A stretch of 64,000 nt of DNA, from assembly GCA_900471605.1 (NCBI GenBank), contig UCEY01000035.1, forward strand, positions 41,271 through 105,270. The letters run 5' to 3'. The position numbers and the translations under genes were made by a program. The notes under the pieces were generated by a model. The model saw only the letters and a list, made by a program, of their open reading frames with translations, had not been told where the DNA came from and ran no database searches. The DNA is from Hyphomicrobiales bacterium (GTDB lineage Bacteria; Pseudomonadota; Alphaproteobacteria; Rhizobiales; Rhizobiaceae). This document shows, piece after piece, positions 35,711 through 46,948 of the stretch (the first letter of the stretch is position 1; each line of letters opens with the position of its first letter).

Positions 35711-36638
35711 GTCGCTCACGATGCCGACCATATCCGGCCAGGCCGGCTCCCGGCTGGAAGCCGGTCCGCAGGGAAAACGTCCCCGCAAAACGCTCTCTTC
35801 GCGCAATATCATCGTCTACGGCGCGCTTGGGCTGGCGGCGCTCTATTATCTCGTGCCGCTCTACGTGATGGTCGTCACGTCGCTGAAGGGCATGCCGGAA
35901 ATCCGCCTCGGCAATATCTTCTCGCCGCCGATGGAGATCACTTTCGAGCCCTGGGTGAAGGCCTGGGCACAGGCCTGCACGGGCCTCAACTGCGACGGGC
36001 TTTCGCGCGGCTTCTGGAATTCGGTCCGCATCACGGTGCCGTCGGTGATCGTGTCGATCGCGATCGCCTCGGTGAACGGTTATGCGCTCGCCAATTGGCG
36101 GTTCAAGGGTTCGGAGATCTTCTTCACGATCCTGATCGTCGGCGCCTTCATCCCCTATCAGGTGATGATCTATCCAATCGTCATCGCGCTGCGCGAAATG
36201 GGCCTTTACGGCACGCTCTACGGCCTGATCCTTGTGCATTCGATCTTCGGCATGCCGATCCAGACGCTGCTGTTCCGCAACTATTTCGTCTCGCTGCCGG
36301 AAGAACTGTTCAAGGCGGCGCGCATCGACGGAGCGGGGTTCTGGCAGATCTATTTCCGGATCATGCTGCCGATGTCGCTGCCGATCTTCGTCGTCTCGAT
36401 GATCCTGCAGACCACCGGCATCTGGAACGATTTTCTGTTCGGCGTGGTGTTCACCCGGCCGGATACCTATCCGATGACCGTGCAGCTCAACAATATCGTC
36501 AATTCGGTTCAGGGCGTGAAGGAATACAACGTCAACATGGCGGCGACGCTGCTGACGGGTGCGGTTCCGCTGATCGTCTATTTCGTTTCCGGCCGGCTTT
36601 TCGTCCGCGGCATCGCGGCCGGCGCAGTCAAAGGGTAA
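35703..36638 (+). CDS. Sugar ABC transporter permease 2
   Basis: The 311-residue protein is an MalG-type permease with an N-terminal cytoplasmic stretch, about six membrane segments and the EAA motif FKAARIDGAGFWQIYFRIML. The GTG start overlaps the previous stop (GTGGATAA). It pairs with permease 1 to form the membrane channel. Confidence 0.92.
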   Translation: MDKSLTMPTISGQAGSRLEAGPQGKRPRKTLSSRNIIVYGALGLAALYYLVPLYVMVVTSLKGMPEIRLGNIFSPPMEITFEPWVKAWAQACTGLNCDGLSRGFWNSVRITVPSVIVSIAIASVNGYALANWRFKGSEIFFTILIVGAFIPYQVMIYPIVIALREMGLYGTLYGLILVHSIFGMPIQTLLFRNYFVSLPEELFKAARIDGAGFWQIYFRIMLPMSLPIFVVSMILQTTGIWNDFLFGVVFTRPDTYPMTVQLNNIVNSVQGVKEYNVNMAATLLTGAVPLIVYFVSGRLFVRGIAAGAVKG

Positions 36639-36643
36639 GCCTG

Positions 36644-37756
36644 ATGCTCAACAATGTTTCCGCGCGCACGCAGAGCAGCGTTTCCATCCGCGAACTGTCG
36701 CTGTCCTTCGGCTCGGTCAAGGTGCTGGAGAACCTCAATCTCGATATCCATGACGGCGAGTTCCTGGTCCTGCTCGGCTCGTCTGGCTGCGGCAAGTCCA
36801 CGCTGCTCAACTGCATCGCCGGGCTTCTGGAGCCGACCGAAGGGCAGATCTTCATCAAGGACAGGAACGTTACCTGGGAAGAGCCCAAGGACCGCGGCAT
36901 CGGCATGGTGTTCCAGTCCTACGCGCTCTATCCGCAGATGACGGTCGAAAAGAACCTCTCCTTCGGCCTGCGGGTCGCCAAGGTTCCGAAGGACGAGATC
37001 GACCGCCGCGTGGCGCGCGCCTCCGGCATCCTGCAGATCGAGCCGCTCCTCAAGCGCAAACCCTCCGAACTCTCCGGCGGCCAGCGCCAGCGCGTCGCGA
37101 TCGGCCGCGCGCTGGTGCGCGATGTGGACGTCTTCCTGTTCGACGAGCCGCTGTCGAACCTCGACGCCAAACTGCGCTCCGAACTGCGCGTCGAAATCAA
37201 GCGGCTGCACCAGGCGCTCAAGAACACGATGATCTACGTCACCCACGACCAGATCGAGGCGCTGACGCTTGCCGACCGCATAGCCATCATGAAGAGCGGC
37301 GTCATTCAGCAGCTCGACGATCCGGTGACCATCTACAACCGGCCGAAGAACCGTTTCGTCGCCGGCTTCATCGGCTCGCCGTCGATGAACTTTTTGACCG
37401 GCGAACTGGCGGAGGAGGGCGGTCATACCGTCTTCAAGACCAATGGCGTCAGCTTCTCGCTCGACGGTTACGACGCGTACGGGCCGCTGAAGGGCGGACG
37501 CAAGGTTATCCTCGGCGTCCGTCCGGAGCACATCAAGGTGGACGGCGACATCGCCGGCGGTGAAGTGCATGAGGCGATCGTCGATATCGAGGAGCCTATG
37601 GGCGCCGACAACCTGCTCTGGCTGAAACATGCCGGCCACGTGATGTCGGTCCGCATCGGCGGCGCAAGGCGTTATGCCGTCGGCGCCAAGGTGCGCCTCG
37701 CCTTCGACATGAGCATGGCTTCGCTGTTCGACGCGGGAACGGAAGAGCGGATTTGA
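36644..37756 (+). CDS. Sugar ABC transporter ATP-binding protein
   Basis: The 370-residue protein is an MsmK/UgpC-type ATPase: Walker A GSSGCGKST, signature LSGGQRQRV, Walker B VFLFDEPLSNLD, switch His in THDQ, and a C-terminal TOBE regulatory domain (residues 240-370). It lies 5 bases after permease 2. A RIME-like repeat follows, which may set the expression boundary between importer and hydrolases. Confidence 0.93.
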   Translation: MLNNVSARTQSSVSIRELSLSFGSVKVLENLNLDIHDGEFLVLLGSSGCGKSTLLNCIAGLLEPTEGQIFIKDRNVTWEEPKDRGIGMVFQSYALYPQMTVEKNLSFGLRVAKVPKDEIDRRVARASGILQIEPLLKRKPSELSGGQRQRVAIGRALVRDVDVFLFDEPLSNLDAKLRSELRVEIKRLHQALKNTMIYVTHDQIEALTLADRIAIMKSGVIQQLDDPVTIYNRPKNRFVAGFIGSPSMNFLTGELAEEGGHTVFKTNGVSFSLDGYDAYGPLKGGRKVILGVRPEHIKVDGDIAGGEVHEAIVDIEEPMGADNLLWLKHAGHVMSVRIGGARRYAVGAKVRLAFDMSMASLFDAGTEERI

Positions 37757-37826
37757 TGGTTTCCCCGAGTCGGATGCGGGTGGGACGGTTACACCTGACG
37801 CAATTGCCGTCGCGGCAGGCGGCACC

Positions 37827-37994
37827 CCCCTCTGGCCTGCCGGCCATCTCCCCCTCAAGGGGGGAGATCACAAATGGCCTGACCATCACCCTACAGCCGC
37901 CCACACTGCTTGCAGGACTTACGATGAGGAGAGGCTCGCGTGCGCCCAGCCAATCTCCCCCCTTGAGGGGGAGATGTCCGGCAGGACAGAGGGG
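37827..37994. repeat. RIME-like inverted palindromic pair
   Basis: Two copies of a 42-43 base palindromic unit face each other, at 37827-37869 and 37953-37994, separated by about 83 bases. Each holds an inner hairpin (CTCCCCC/GGGGGAG type) and a second hairpin. The copies differ at two positions, which pair with each other: TGGCC/GGCCA in one, TGTCC/GGACA in the other. The arrangement resembles rhizobial intergenic mosaic elements (RIME), which occur between genes in many copies. It may act at RNA level between the ATPase and the mannosidase. Confidence 0.75.
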
Positions 37995-38033
37995 GGCCAG
38001 CACGGCACGTCGTAAATTTTGCGGACCGGTGCA

Positions 38034-40466
38034 ATGACCACGTTCAACCTATCCGGCCCCTGGCAGCTCGCCTCTGCCGACGGAAGACATCGCACCGGGA
38101 TGCCGGTACCGGGCGACGTGCACACCGCGCTTAAGACAGCCGGTATCATCTCCGACCCGTATTTCGGCCGCAACGAGAACGATGTCCAATGGGTCGCGAA
38201 TACGGACTGGGTGGTCGAACGCCAGTTCACGCTCGATGATCCTGCCGGCTCCTGGTATCTCGACATCACCTATCTCGATACGGTCGCGACCGTCTTCGTC
38301 AACGATATCCCGGTGCTGCAGGCGGACAACTGCTTTCGCCGCTACCGCCCGGACGTATCGAAGGCGCTCAAATCCGGCGAGAACACGATCCGCATCCTCT
38401 TCCGCTCCAGCATCGCCGAAGCCGTGGAGCGGCAGGCGCGCCAGCCGTTCTACATTCCCTATTCCACGACCAATTCACCCATCCCGAACGGCAACATGCT
38501 GCGCAAGCCGCAATGCCATTTCGGCTGGGACTGGAACATCGCGCTCGCCCCGCTCGGTCTCTATGGCGAGATCGCGCTGAAGAAGCTCGAAACCGCCCGC
38601 ATCGAACATGTCGTCACCAGCCAGAGACATCAGGCGGGCGAGGTCGATCTCATCGTCACGGTGACGCTTTTTGCCGAGGGGCAGGGCGTGCTGCCGGTGT
38701 TCTTTTCGTTCGGCGACGAACGGGTCCGGCTCGATTGCGGTGTGCGCGCCGGCGAGACGGTTATCAGCCACGTCTTCCATGTCGAAAACCCGAGGCTCTG
38801 GTGGCCTTCGGGCAGTGGCGAGCAGGTTCTTTACGAACTGAAGGTCGGCACTCCGACAGAATCCGTCACCCGCAAGATCGGTCTCAGGACCGTGGAACTG
38901 CTGACCGACCCGGACGAGGCCGGTAGCCGTTTTGCTTTTCGCATCAACGGCCGGGAGATCTTCTGCCGCGGCGCCAACTGGATCCCGGCGGATGCATTGT
39001 TCTCGCTGTCGAGCCCGGAAAAGACCGAGGACCTGCTGCGCTCCGCCGTCGACGCCAACATGAACATGATCCGCGTCTGGGGCGGCGGCTTCTACGAGCA
39101 GGACTGGTTCTACGATCTTTGCGACCAGCTCGGCCTGATGGTCTGGCAGGATTTTCAGTTCGCCTGCAACCTCTACCCCTCGACGCCCGACTTTCTCGAA
39201 AACGTTGCGGCGGAAGTCGATTATCAGGCCCGCAGGCTGATCTCGCATCCCTCCATCGTGCTCTGGTGCGGCGACAATGAACTGGTCGGCGCACTGACAT
39301 GGTTTCCGGAATCCCGTGGGAATCGCGACCGTTACCTCGTCTCCTACGACCGGTTGAACCGTGTCATCGAACAGGCGCTCGACAAGGCCGCGCCCGACGC
39401 CATCTGGTGGCCGTCCAGCCCCGCGTCGGGCTATCTCGACTATGGCGATGCTTGGCACGCGGACGGTTCCGGAGACATGCATTACTGGTCCGTCTGGCAC
39501 GAGAACAAGCCGTTCGACAATTACCGGTCGGTCAAGCCCCGTTTCTGCTCGGAATTCGGTTTCCAGTCCTATACTTCACTGCCGGTCATCGAGACCTATG
39601 CGGCGCCGAAGGACATGAACATCGCCTCGCCGGTCATGGAGCATCACCAGAAAAATGCCGGCGGCAACGAGCGCATTGCCGCCACCATGTTCCGCAATTT
39701 CCGCTTCCCGACGGATTTCGCCAATTTCGTCTATCTGAGCCAGGTGCAGCAGGGACTGGCGATCAAGACGGCCGTCGATTTCTGGCGCTCGCTGAAGCCG
39801 CACACCATGGGTGCACTCTACTGGCAGCTCAACGACACCTGGCCGGTCGCCTCCTGGTCGAGCCTCGATTACGGCGGCAGCTGGAAAGTGCTGCATTACA
39901 TGGCGCGGCGCTTTTTCCAGCCGGTCGCGATTGCCGCGATCCCATCCGGGGACGGTCGGGAAATCCGCTTCTCGCTCGTCAACGACACGACCGAGGACGT
40001 GACGATAACGCTCGACCTGTCGCTCCTGACGCTCAAAGGCGAGCGCCGCCCGCTTCGCAGCGTCGCCGCCGTCTGCACGCCGGATGCCGCTGTCACCGCA
40101 TTGAGCTTGCCGACCACAGATATTCCCGACGGCGTGATCCTGGCCTGGAATTTCACCGCTTCGAACGGCATGCACGGCGACGGCCATCATGCCCCGGGCA
40201 ATTACAAGGCTTTGGAGCTTGAACCTGCCGGCCTCGAGCTTATCGTATCTCCGGCAGGTGATGGCGGTTTCGATCTCGATATCACCGCGCGGGGGCTTGC
40301 CCTTTTCGTGCTGGTCGAGAGTATCACGCCCGGCCGTTATTCCGACAACGGCTTCGATCTCGCCTCCGGCGAAAGCCGCAGCATCCGCTTCACGCCCGCC
40401 GCACCGACGGACGCGATCCCGCAATTCCGCATCTACGACCTCTATTCCTGCCAGGCAGCAGGCTAA
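38034..40466 (+). CDS. GH2 beta-mannosidase
   Basis: The 810-residue protein is a family 2 glycoside hydrolase with the beta-mannosidase look: a jelly-roll N domain (NLSGPWQLASADGRH), GWDWNIALAPLGLYGEI, the acid/base Glu in WCGDNELVGAL (about residue 415) and the nucleophile Glu in FCSEFGFQS (about 507). No signal peptide is present, so it acts in the cytoplasm on imported beta-mannosides. The ATG at 38034 is used; an in-frame ATG at 38019 is possible. Specificity for mannose rather than other GH2 substrates is inferred from overall likeness. Confidence 0.88.
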   Translation: MTTFNLSGPWQLASADGRHRTGMPVPGDVHTALKTAGIISDPYFGRNENDVQWVANTDWVVERQFTLDDPAGSWYLDITYLDTVATVFVNDIPVLQADNCFRRYRPDVSKALKSGENTIRILFRSSIAEAVERQARQPFYIPYSTTNSPIPNGNMLRKPQCHFGWDWNIALAPLGLYGEIALKKLETARIEHVVTSQRHQAGEVDLIVTVTLFAEGQGVLPVFFSFGDERVRLDCGVRAGETVISHVFHVENPRLWWPSGSGEQVLYELKVGTPTESVTRKIGLRTVELLTDPDEAGSRFAFRINGREIFCRGANWIPADALFSLSSPEKTEDLLRSAVDANMNMIRVWGGGFYEQDWFYDLCDQLGLMVWQDFQFACNLYPSTPDFLENVAAEVDYQARRLISHPSIVLWCGDNELVGALTWFPESRGNRDRYLVSYDRLNRVIEQALDKAAPDAIWWPSSPASGYLDYGDAWHADGSGDMHYWSVWHENKPFDNYRSVKPRFCSEFGFQSYTSLPVIETYAAPKDMNIASPVMEHHQKNAGGNERIAATMFRNFRFPTDFANFVYLSQVQQGLAIKTAVDFWRSLKPHTMGALYWQLNDTWPVASWSSLDYGGSWKVLHYMARRFFQPVAIAAIPSGDGREIRFSLVNDTTEDVTITLDLSLLTLKGERRPLRSVAAVCTPDAAVTALSLPTTDIPDGVILAWNFTASNGMHGDGHHAPGNYKALELEPAGLELIVSPAGDGGFDLDITARGLALFVLVESITPGRYSDNGFDLASGESRSIRFTPAAPTDAIPQFRIYDLYSCQAAG

Positions 40467-40490
40467 GGTCTTTATCAAGGGAGGAACACC

Positions 40491-41252
40491 ATGACGAAAC
40501 TCGGTTTTCAGCTTTATTGCGCACGCAATTTTCCGCCGCTTTCCGATGTCCTGAAGAAGGTTGCCCAGGCGGGTTATACCGAGGTGGAGGGTTTTGGCGG
40601 CATCTATGCGACGCTCGACGAGGCGGGCCTGAAGGCGCTCAAAGGTGATCTCGATGCCAACGGCCTGACGATGCCGACCGGCCATTTCGGCATCGATCTG
40701 CTCGAGAAAGAGCCGGAACAGGCACTGCTGATCGCAAAAACGCTCGGTGTCCAGGCGATCTATTGCCCGCATCTGGTTGCCGACCAGCGCCCGACCGATG
40801 CCGCCGGATGGTTCGCCTTCGGGCAGCGGCTGCAGAGTGTCGGCAAACCATATTGGGATGCCGGCTACACATTCGGCTGGCACAACCATGACTTCGAGTT
40901 CAAGACGCTGCCGGACGGCTCGACGCCGCAGGAGCAGATCCTCGCCGGCGGCCCGGATCTCGCCTGGGAAGCGGATATCGCCTGGGTGATCCGCGGCGGG
41001 GCCGATCCGTTCGCCTGGATCGAAAGTTATGCCAAGCGGATCACCGCCGTCCACGTCAAGGATATCGCGCCGGCCGGCGAGAACACGGACGAGGACGGCT
41101 GGGCCGACGTCGGCCACGGCACCGTCCCGTGGAAGGACCTGATGGCGGCGCTGAAGAAGACGTCTGCCAGGCACTACGTCCTCGAACACGACAATCCGAA
41201 GGATCTCGACCGGTTGTTGAGCCGCTCGATCGCCTCCTTCAAGACCTATTGA
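40491..41252 (+). CDS. Sugar phosphate isomerase/epimerase-like TIM barrel
   Basis: The 253-residue protein has the xylose isomerase-like AP-endonuclease-2 fold, with LGFQLYCARNFPP at the start, the acidic metal sites in FGWHNHDFEF, WEADIAWV and HVKDIAPAGENTD. It probably isomerises or epimerises a sugar or sugar acid released by the hydrolases. The substrate is unknown. Genes on both sides overlap functionally in sugar catabolism, and it is 24 bases past the mannosidase stop. Confidence 0.86.
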   Translation: MTKLGFQLYCARNFPPLSDVLKKVAQAGYTEVEGFGGIYATLDEAGLKALKGDLDANGLTMPTGHFGIDLLEKEPEQALLIAKTLGVQAIYCPHLVADQRPTDAAGWFAFGQRLQSVGKPYWDAGYTFGWHNHDFEFKTLPDGSTPQEQILAGGPDLAWEADIAWVIRGGADPFAWIESYAKRITAVHVKDIAPAGENTDEDGWADVGHGTVPWKDLMAALKKTSARHYVLEHDNPKDLDRLLSRSIASFKTY

Positions 41253-41276
41253 TCACAGCATTTTCCGGAGTTTTCC

Positions 41277-42413
<1,137 letters not shown>

Positions 42414-42422
42414 TCGGCTATG

Positions 42423-42461
42423 AATGCGGCGCGCCGGTCGAGAAACCGGTCGCGCCGCATT
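42423..42461 (+). other. Strong intra-operon hairpin
   Basis: A 16-bp stem (11 + 5) of AATGCGGCGCG and CGCGCCGCATT with an inner CCGGT/ACCGG extension, a 6-base loop and a single bulged T lies 10 bases after the Gfo/Idh stop and ends about 20 bases before the aldo/keto reductase start. No T run follows, so it is not a classical terminator. It may slow transcription, protect the upstream mRNA or shield the next start. Confidence 0.6.
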
Positions 42462-42481
42462 TCATTCGGAGGATTTCGATC

Positions 42482-43525
<1,044 letters not shown>

Positions 43526-43542
43526 GAATAAACGCCCGGCAG

Positions 43543-43664
43543 CCCCTCACCCGGCTGCCGCCACCCTCTCCCCGCACGCGGGGCGAGGGGATTCGTGGCG
43601 CCGTCGGCGCTCCAACCTCCTTCTCCCCGCAAGCGGGGAGAAGGTCCCGGCAGGGGGATGAGGG
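43543..43664. repeat. Second RIME-like inverted palindromic pair
   Basis: Two facing copies of a roughly 47-base unit (43543-43590 and 43618-43664) each contain a CTCCCCGC/GCGGGG hairpin and outer CCCCTCA/TGAGGGG arms. The architecture is as in the repeat at 37827, but the sequence family differs. It lies between the aldo/keto reductase and GH43 genes in the same direction, so it is transcribed. Confidence 0.72.
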
Positions 43665-43701
43665 GCATCCTGCCGATCGAGTTTGTTTCTGGGAGAAGCT
43701 A

Positions 43702-45312
43702 ATGATCCGCAACCCGATCCTGCCGGGCTTCAATCCCGACCCGTCGATCTGCCGCGTCGGCGAGGATTATTACATCGCCACCTCGACCTTCGAATGGTAT
43801 CCCGGTGTGCAGATCCATCACTCGCGCGACCTCGTGAACTGGACGCTGGTACGCCGGCCGCTGGAACGGGCAAGCCAGCTCGACATGCGCGGCAATCCCG
43901 ACAGCTGCGGCATCTGGGCGCCTTGCCTCTCCCATTCCGAAGGACTGTTTTTCCTCGTCTATACGGACGTCAAGCGTTTCGACGGCAATTTCAAGGACGC
44001 GCACAATTACATCGTCACCTCGCCGAGCATCGAGGGCGAATGGTCGGATCCGATCTACGTGAATTCCTCCGGGTTCGATCCGACGCTCTTCCATGACGAC
44101 GACGGCCGCAAGTGGTTCCTCAACATGCAATGGAACCATCGGACCGAAAGCTATGGCGGCGCGCCAAAACATCCGGCCTTCGACGGCATCCTGCTGCAGG
44201 AATGGGATTTCGAGGCGCGGACGCTGAAGGGCCCGATCAAAAACATCTTTGCCGGCAGCCCGCTCGGCCTGGTCGAGGGACCGCATGTCTTCAAGCGCAA
44301 CGGCTGGTATTACCTGACCACCGCCGAGGGCGGCACGGGATATGATCATGCCGTCACCATGGCCCGCTCTCGGTCGATCGACGGGCCGTACGAGATGCAT
44401 CCGCAGACGCATCTGATCACGTCGAAGGATCATCCCAAGGCCGTGCTGCAGCGCGCCGGCCACGGCCAGTATGTCGAGACGCCCGATGGCGAAGCCTATC
44501 ACACGCATCTTTGCGGCCGGCCGCTTTCCCCGCAACGCCGCTGCACGCTCGGCCGCGAGACGGCGATCCAGAAATGCATCTGGGAAGACGACTGGCTCTA
44601 TCTCGCCCAGGGCGGCGTGGTGCCGGATATCGATGTACCGGCTCCGGGCGACACCAGGCGCATCGAACGGCCCGCCCGCATCGAGCAGAGCTTCGAGGGG
44701 CCGACCCTGCCGCCGGAATTCCAGTGGCTGCGCACGCCGCATCCCGAACGCCTGTTCAGCCTGAGCGAGCGTCCGGGCCACCTGCGCCTTTTCGGCCGCG
44801 AAAGCATCGGATCCTGGTACGAGCAGTCCCTGGTCGCCCGCCGCCAGGAACATCATTCCTTCCGGGCCGAGACGGTTGTCGATTTCTCACCCGACACCTA
44901 TCAGCAGGTCGCCGGCCTGACGCATTATTACAATCGGCATAAGTTCCATTCGCTGGTGGTCACCCTGCACGAAAAGCTCGGCCGCGTCGTGACGATCTTC
45001 TCCTGCCCGGGTGATTTCCCGCACGGGCGAATGAGCTTTCCGGCGGGAAGCGGCGTTTCGGTGCCTGATGGCCCGGTGCATCTCGCCATGGAAATCCGCG
45101 ACAACGACTTGCAATTCTTCTGGCGCGCCGGCGGCTCAAACGACTGGCAGGTATTTGGCCCGAAACTCGACGCCGGCGTCATCTCGGATGAGGGCGGCCG
45201 CGGCGAACACGGCTCGTTCACAGGCGCATTCGCGGGCATGTTTGCCTTCGACACGTCGGGGCGGGCAAAGAGCGCGGATTTCGATCGCTTCGTTTATGAG
45301 GCGCTAATATAG
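43702..45312 (+). CDS. GH43 glycosidase (beta-xylosidase/arabinofuranosidase type)
   Basis: The 536-residue protein is an XynB-like family 43 enzyme. The three acidic residues of the family appear in NPDPSICRVGEDYYIATS, SGFDPTLFHDDDGRKW and LVEGPHVFKRNGWYYLTT. A C-terminal beta-sandwich (about residues 330-536) is typical of GH43 subfamilies that act on xylo- or arabino-oligosaccharides. There is no signal peptide. Its presence with a beta-mannosidase suggests mixed plant hemicellulose fragments as the natural substrate. Confidence 0.9.
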   Translation: MIRNPILPGFNPDPSICRVGEDYYIATSTFEWYPGVQIHHSRDLVNWTLVRRPLERASQLDMRGNPDSCGIWAPCLSHSEGLFFLVYTDVKRFDGNFKDAHNYIVTSPSIEGEWSDPIYVNSSGFDPTLFHDDDGRKWFLNMQWNHRTESYGGAPKHPAFDGILLQEWDFEARTLKGPIKNIFAGSPLGLVEGPHVFKRNGWYYLTTAEGGTGYDHAVTMARSRSIDGPYEMHPQTHLITSKDHPKAVLQRAGHGQYVETPDGEAYHTHLCGRPLSPQRRCTLGRETAIQKCIWEDDWLYLAQGGVVPDIDVPAPGDTRRIERPARIEQSFEGPTLPPEFQWLRTPHPERLFSLSERPGHLRLFGRESIGSWYEQSLVARRQEHHSFRAETVVDFSPDTYQQVAGLTHYYNRHKFHSLVVTLHEKLGRVVTIFSCPGDFPHGRMSFPAGSGVSVPDGPVHLAMEIRDNDLQFFWRAGGSNDWQVFGPKLDAGVISDEGGRGEHGSFTGAFAGMFAFDTSGRAKSADFDRFVYEALI

Positions 45313-45440
45313 CAAACCCAAAGTGTCAGAAAATTTACACAACCACATAATTTCATTACGGAAATGTAATTCAACAATTCAGGTAGGGTTCATCATTCGG
45401 GCCGTAGTTTCCGGGCGTGGTCAACACCAGGAGACACCTG

Positions 45441-45773
45441 ATGAAAAAGTTCTTTGCAATCCTTCTTTCCGCAACCGTGCTTGCCGCGCCGCTTGCCGCC
45501 CAGGCGCAGGACCGTCACTCCGGTCCGGAGCGTACCCGGACGGTGACCCGCACCGTGACGGTTCAGAAGAAGGTCGTGGTCGTCAAACCGCGCTGGTCGA
45601 AGGGCCATCGCATGACCGCTGCCGAGCGGCGGCGCATGGCGGAGATCCGCGACTATCGCCGTTACCGCCTGTCGGCTCCGCCGCGCGGTTACCACTGGGT
45701 GAAGGTCGACAAGGATTTCCTGCTGGTCGGCATCGCCAGCGGCGTGATTTCGAGCTTCGTCGCTGGCCGCTAG
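45441..45773 (+). CDS. RcnB-family small periplasmic protein
   Basis: The 110-residue protein has a signal peptide (MKKFFAILLSATVLAAPLAA, then QAQD) and a basic mature part that ends with the RcnB signature (RLSAPPRGYHWVKVDKDFLL). RcnB homologues are implicated in nickel/cobalt homeostasis in enterobacteria, but alphaproteobacterial ones are mostly uncharacterised. It lies before the zinc locus and may be a metal-linked protein by association only. The start at 45441 follows AGGAG. Confidence 0.82.
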   Translation: MKKFFAILLSATVLAAPLAAQAQDRHSGPERTRTVTRTVTVQKKVVVVKPRWSKGHRMTAAERRRMAEIRDYRRYRLSAPPRGYHWVKVDKDFLLVGIASGVISSFVAGR

Positions 45774-45869
45774 AAACGGATCGGCCTGCGGGGGTATTGC
45801 CTTCCCTCCCGCAGGCCTCACACATTCGCCGCTATGCGTGACGGCGACCGTGCTTCCTGGCGCCTGATG

Positions 45870-46853
45870 TCATGTCCCTTGCGACAGGCAGGTCTTCATC
45901 GAGTTCGCAAGCCCGCGCATCAGCTCGAAATAGAGGCCTGGACCTGATTTAAGCGTCGCTGCCTCCGGATCAAGCGTTGCCGAGCGGGCAGGGGTGCCTT
46001 CGGTCACCACCGCCACCAGTTTCGGCTCGAACTGCGGTTCGGCGAAGACGCAGGTCGCCCCAAGCTCCTTTACCTTTTTGTGGATCTGCCCGATGCGCTC
46101 GGCGCCCGGCATGGTCTCGGGGCTGACGGTGATCGAACCGGCGACGCTCACTCCATACCGATGCTCGAAATACTGATAAGCGTCGTGGAAAACGATGAAG
46201 GGCCTGTTCCTGACGGGCGTGACCGTGGCCTGGAGCTCGGCGTCGAGCGCATCGAGTTCCTTCATCAGCGCCGCGCCATTCGCCTGGTAGGCGGCGGCAT
46301 TGGCGGGATCGGCGCTGACCAGCGTCTTTTCGATTTCCTCGGCCATCGCCTTGGCGTTCATCGGGTCGAGCCACAGATGCGTATCGAAACCCCCATGATC
46401 GTGATGGTCGTCGTCATGATCGGCATGGGCCTCGGCGGCATGATCATGACCGTGCGCCTCTTCCGCCTCGTGCCCGTGATCATGGGCTTCGAAGGCGCCA
46501 CTTTCGCGGAACGGCAGTTTTTCCAGTCCGGGCGCGTCTCCGAGTTCTATCACCGTTGCCGAAGCGGCCAGCGCGTCCAGCGGCTTTTCGAGGAAAGCCT
46601 CGATGCCGGGGCCGACCCAGAAGATCACGTCGGCGCCTTCGATGGCGGCTGCGTTGGAGGGTTTCAGCGAGAACGTATGCGGCGAGGCGGCGCCGTCGAC
46701 GATCAGTTTCGGCTCGCCGACGCCCTTCATGATCGAGGCGACGAGCGAATGGATGGGCTTGATCGAAACAACCACGTCCGGCGCCGCGGAACCCGTGCCT
46801 GCACTGGCGGACAATACCGCCGCGGAGAGGAGAGAGATCGAAGCCAGCTTCAT
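45870..46853 (-). CDS. znuA: Zinc ABC transporter substrate-binding protein ZnuA
   Basis: This 327-residue protein has a signal peptide (KLASISLLSAAVLSASAGTG), zinc-ligand His residues in SPHTFSLKP and DTHLWLDPMN, and a His/Asp-rich mobile loop (about residues 120-160, HDHGHEAEEAHGHDHAAEAH) that gathers zinc in the periplasm. It is divergent from znuC with two palindromic operators between. The start at Met6 of the longest reading frame is chosen because it begins the signal peptide. Confidence 0.94.
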   Translation of the reverse strand: MKLASISLLSAAVLSASAGTGSAAPDVVVSIKPIHSLVASIMKGVGEPKLIVDGAASPHTFSLKPSNAAAIEGADVIFWVGPGIEAFLEKPLDALAASATVIELGDAPGLEKLPFRESGAFEAHDHGHEAEEAHGHDHAAEAHADHDDDHHDHGGFDTHLWLDPMNAKAMAEEIEKTLVSADPANAAAYQANGAALMKELDALDAELQATVTPVRNRPFIVFHDAYQYFEHRYGVSVAGSITVSPETMPGAERIGQIHKKVKELGATCVFAEPQFEPKLVAVVTEGTPARSATLDPEAATLKSGPGLYFELMRGLANSMKTCLSQGT

Positions 46854-46874
46854 GCCGCGTCCTTGCATTGCATC

Positions 46875-46910
46875 GTAATGTTATTACATCAATTGCGTTA
46901 TGCTATAACG
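46875..46910. promoter_or_regulatory. Two Zur-type operators between znuA and znuC
   Basis: Two AT-rich palindromes lie in the 95-base gap: GTAAT-GTT-ATTAC (46875-46887) and CGTTAT-GCT-ATAACG (46896-46910). Both arms are perfect. They fit what is known of alphaproteobacterial Zur boxes, and zur itself is in the same operon as znuCB. One box lies closer to each gene, suggesting separate control of znuA and znuCB. Confidence 0.75.
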
Positions 46911-46948
46911 TGTGTCATAGCCACTGACAACAGGGAATCCGGAAAAAC

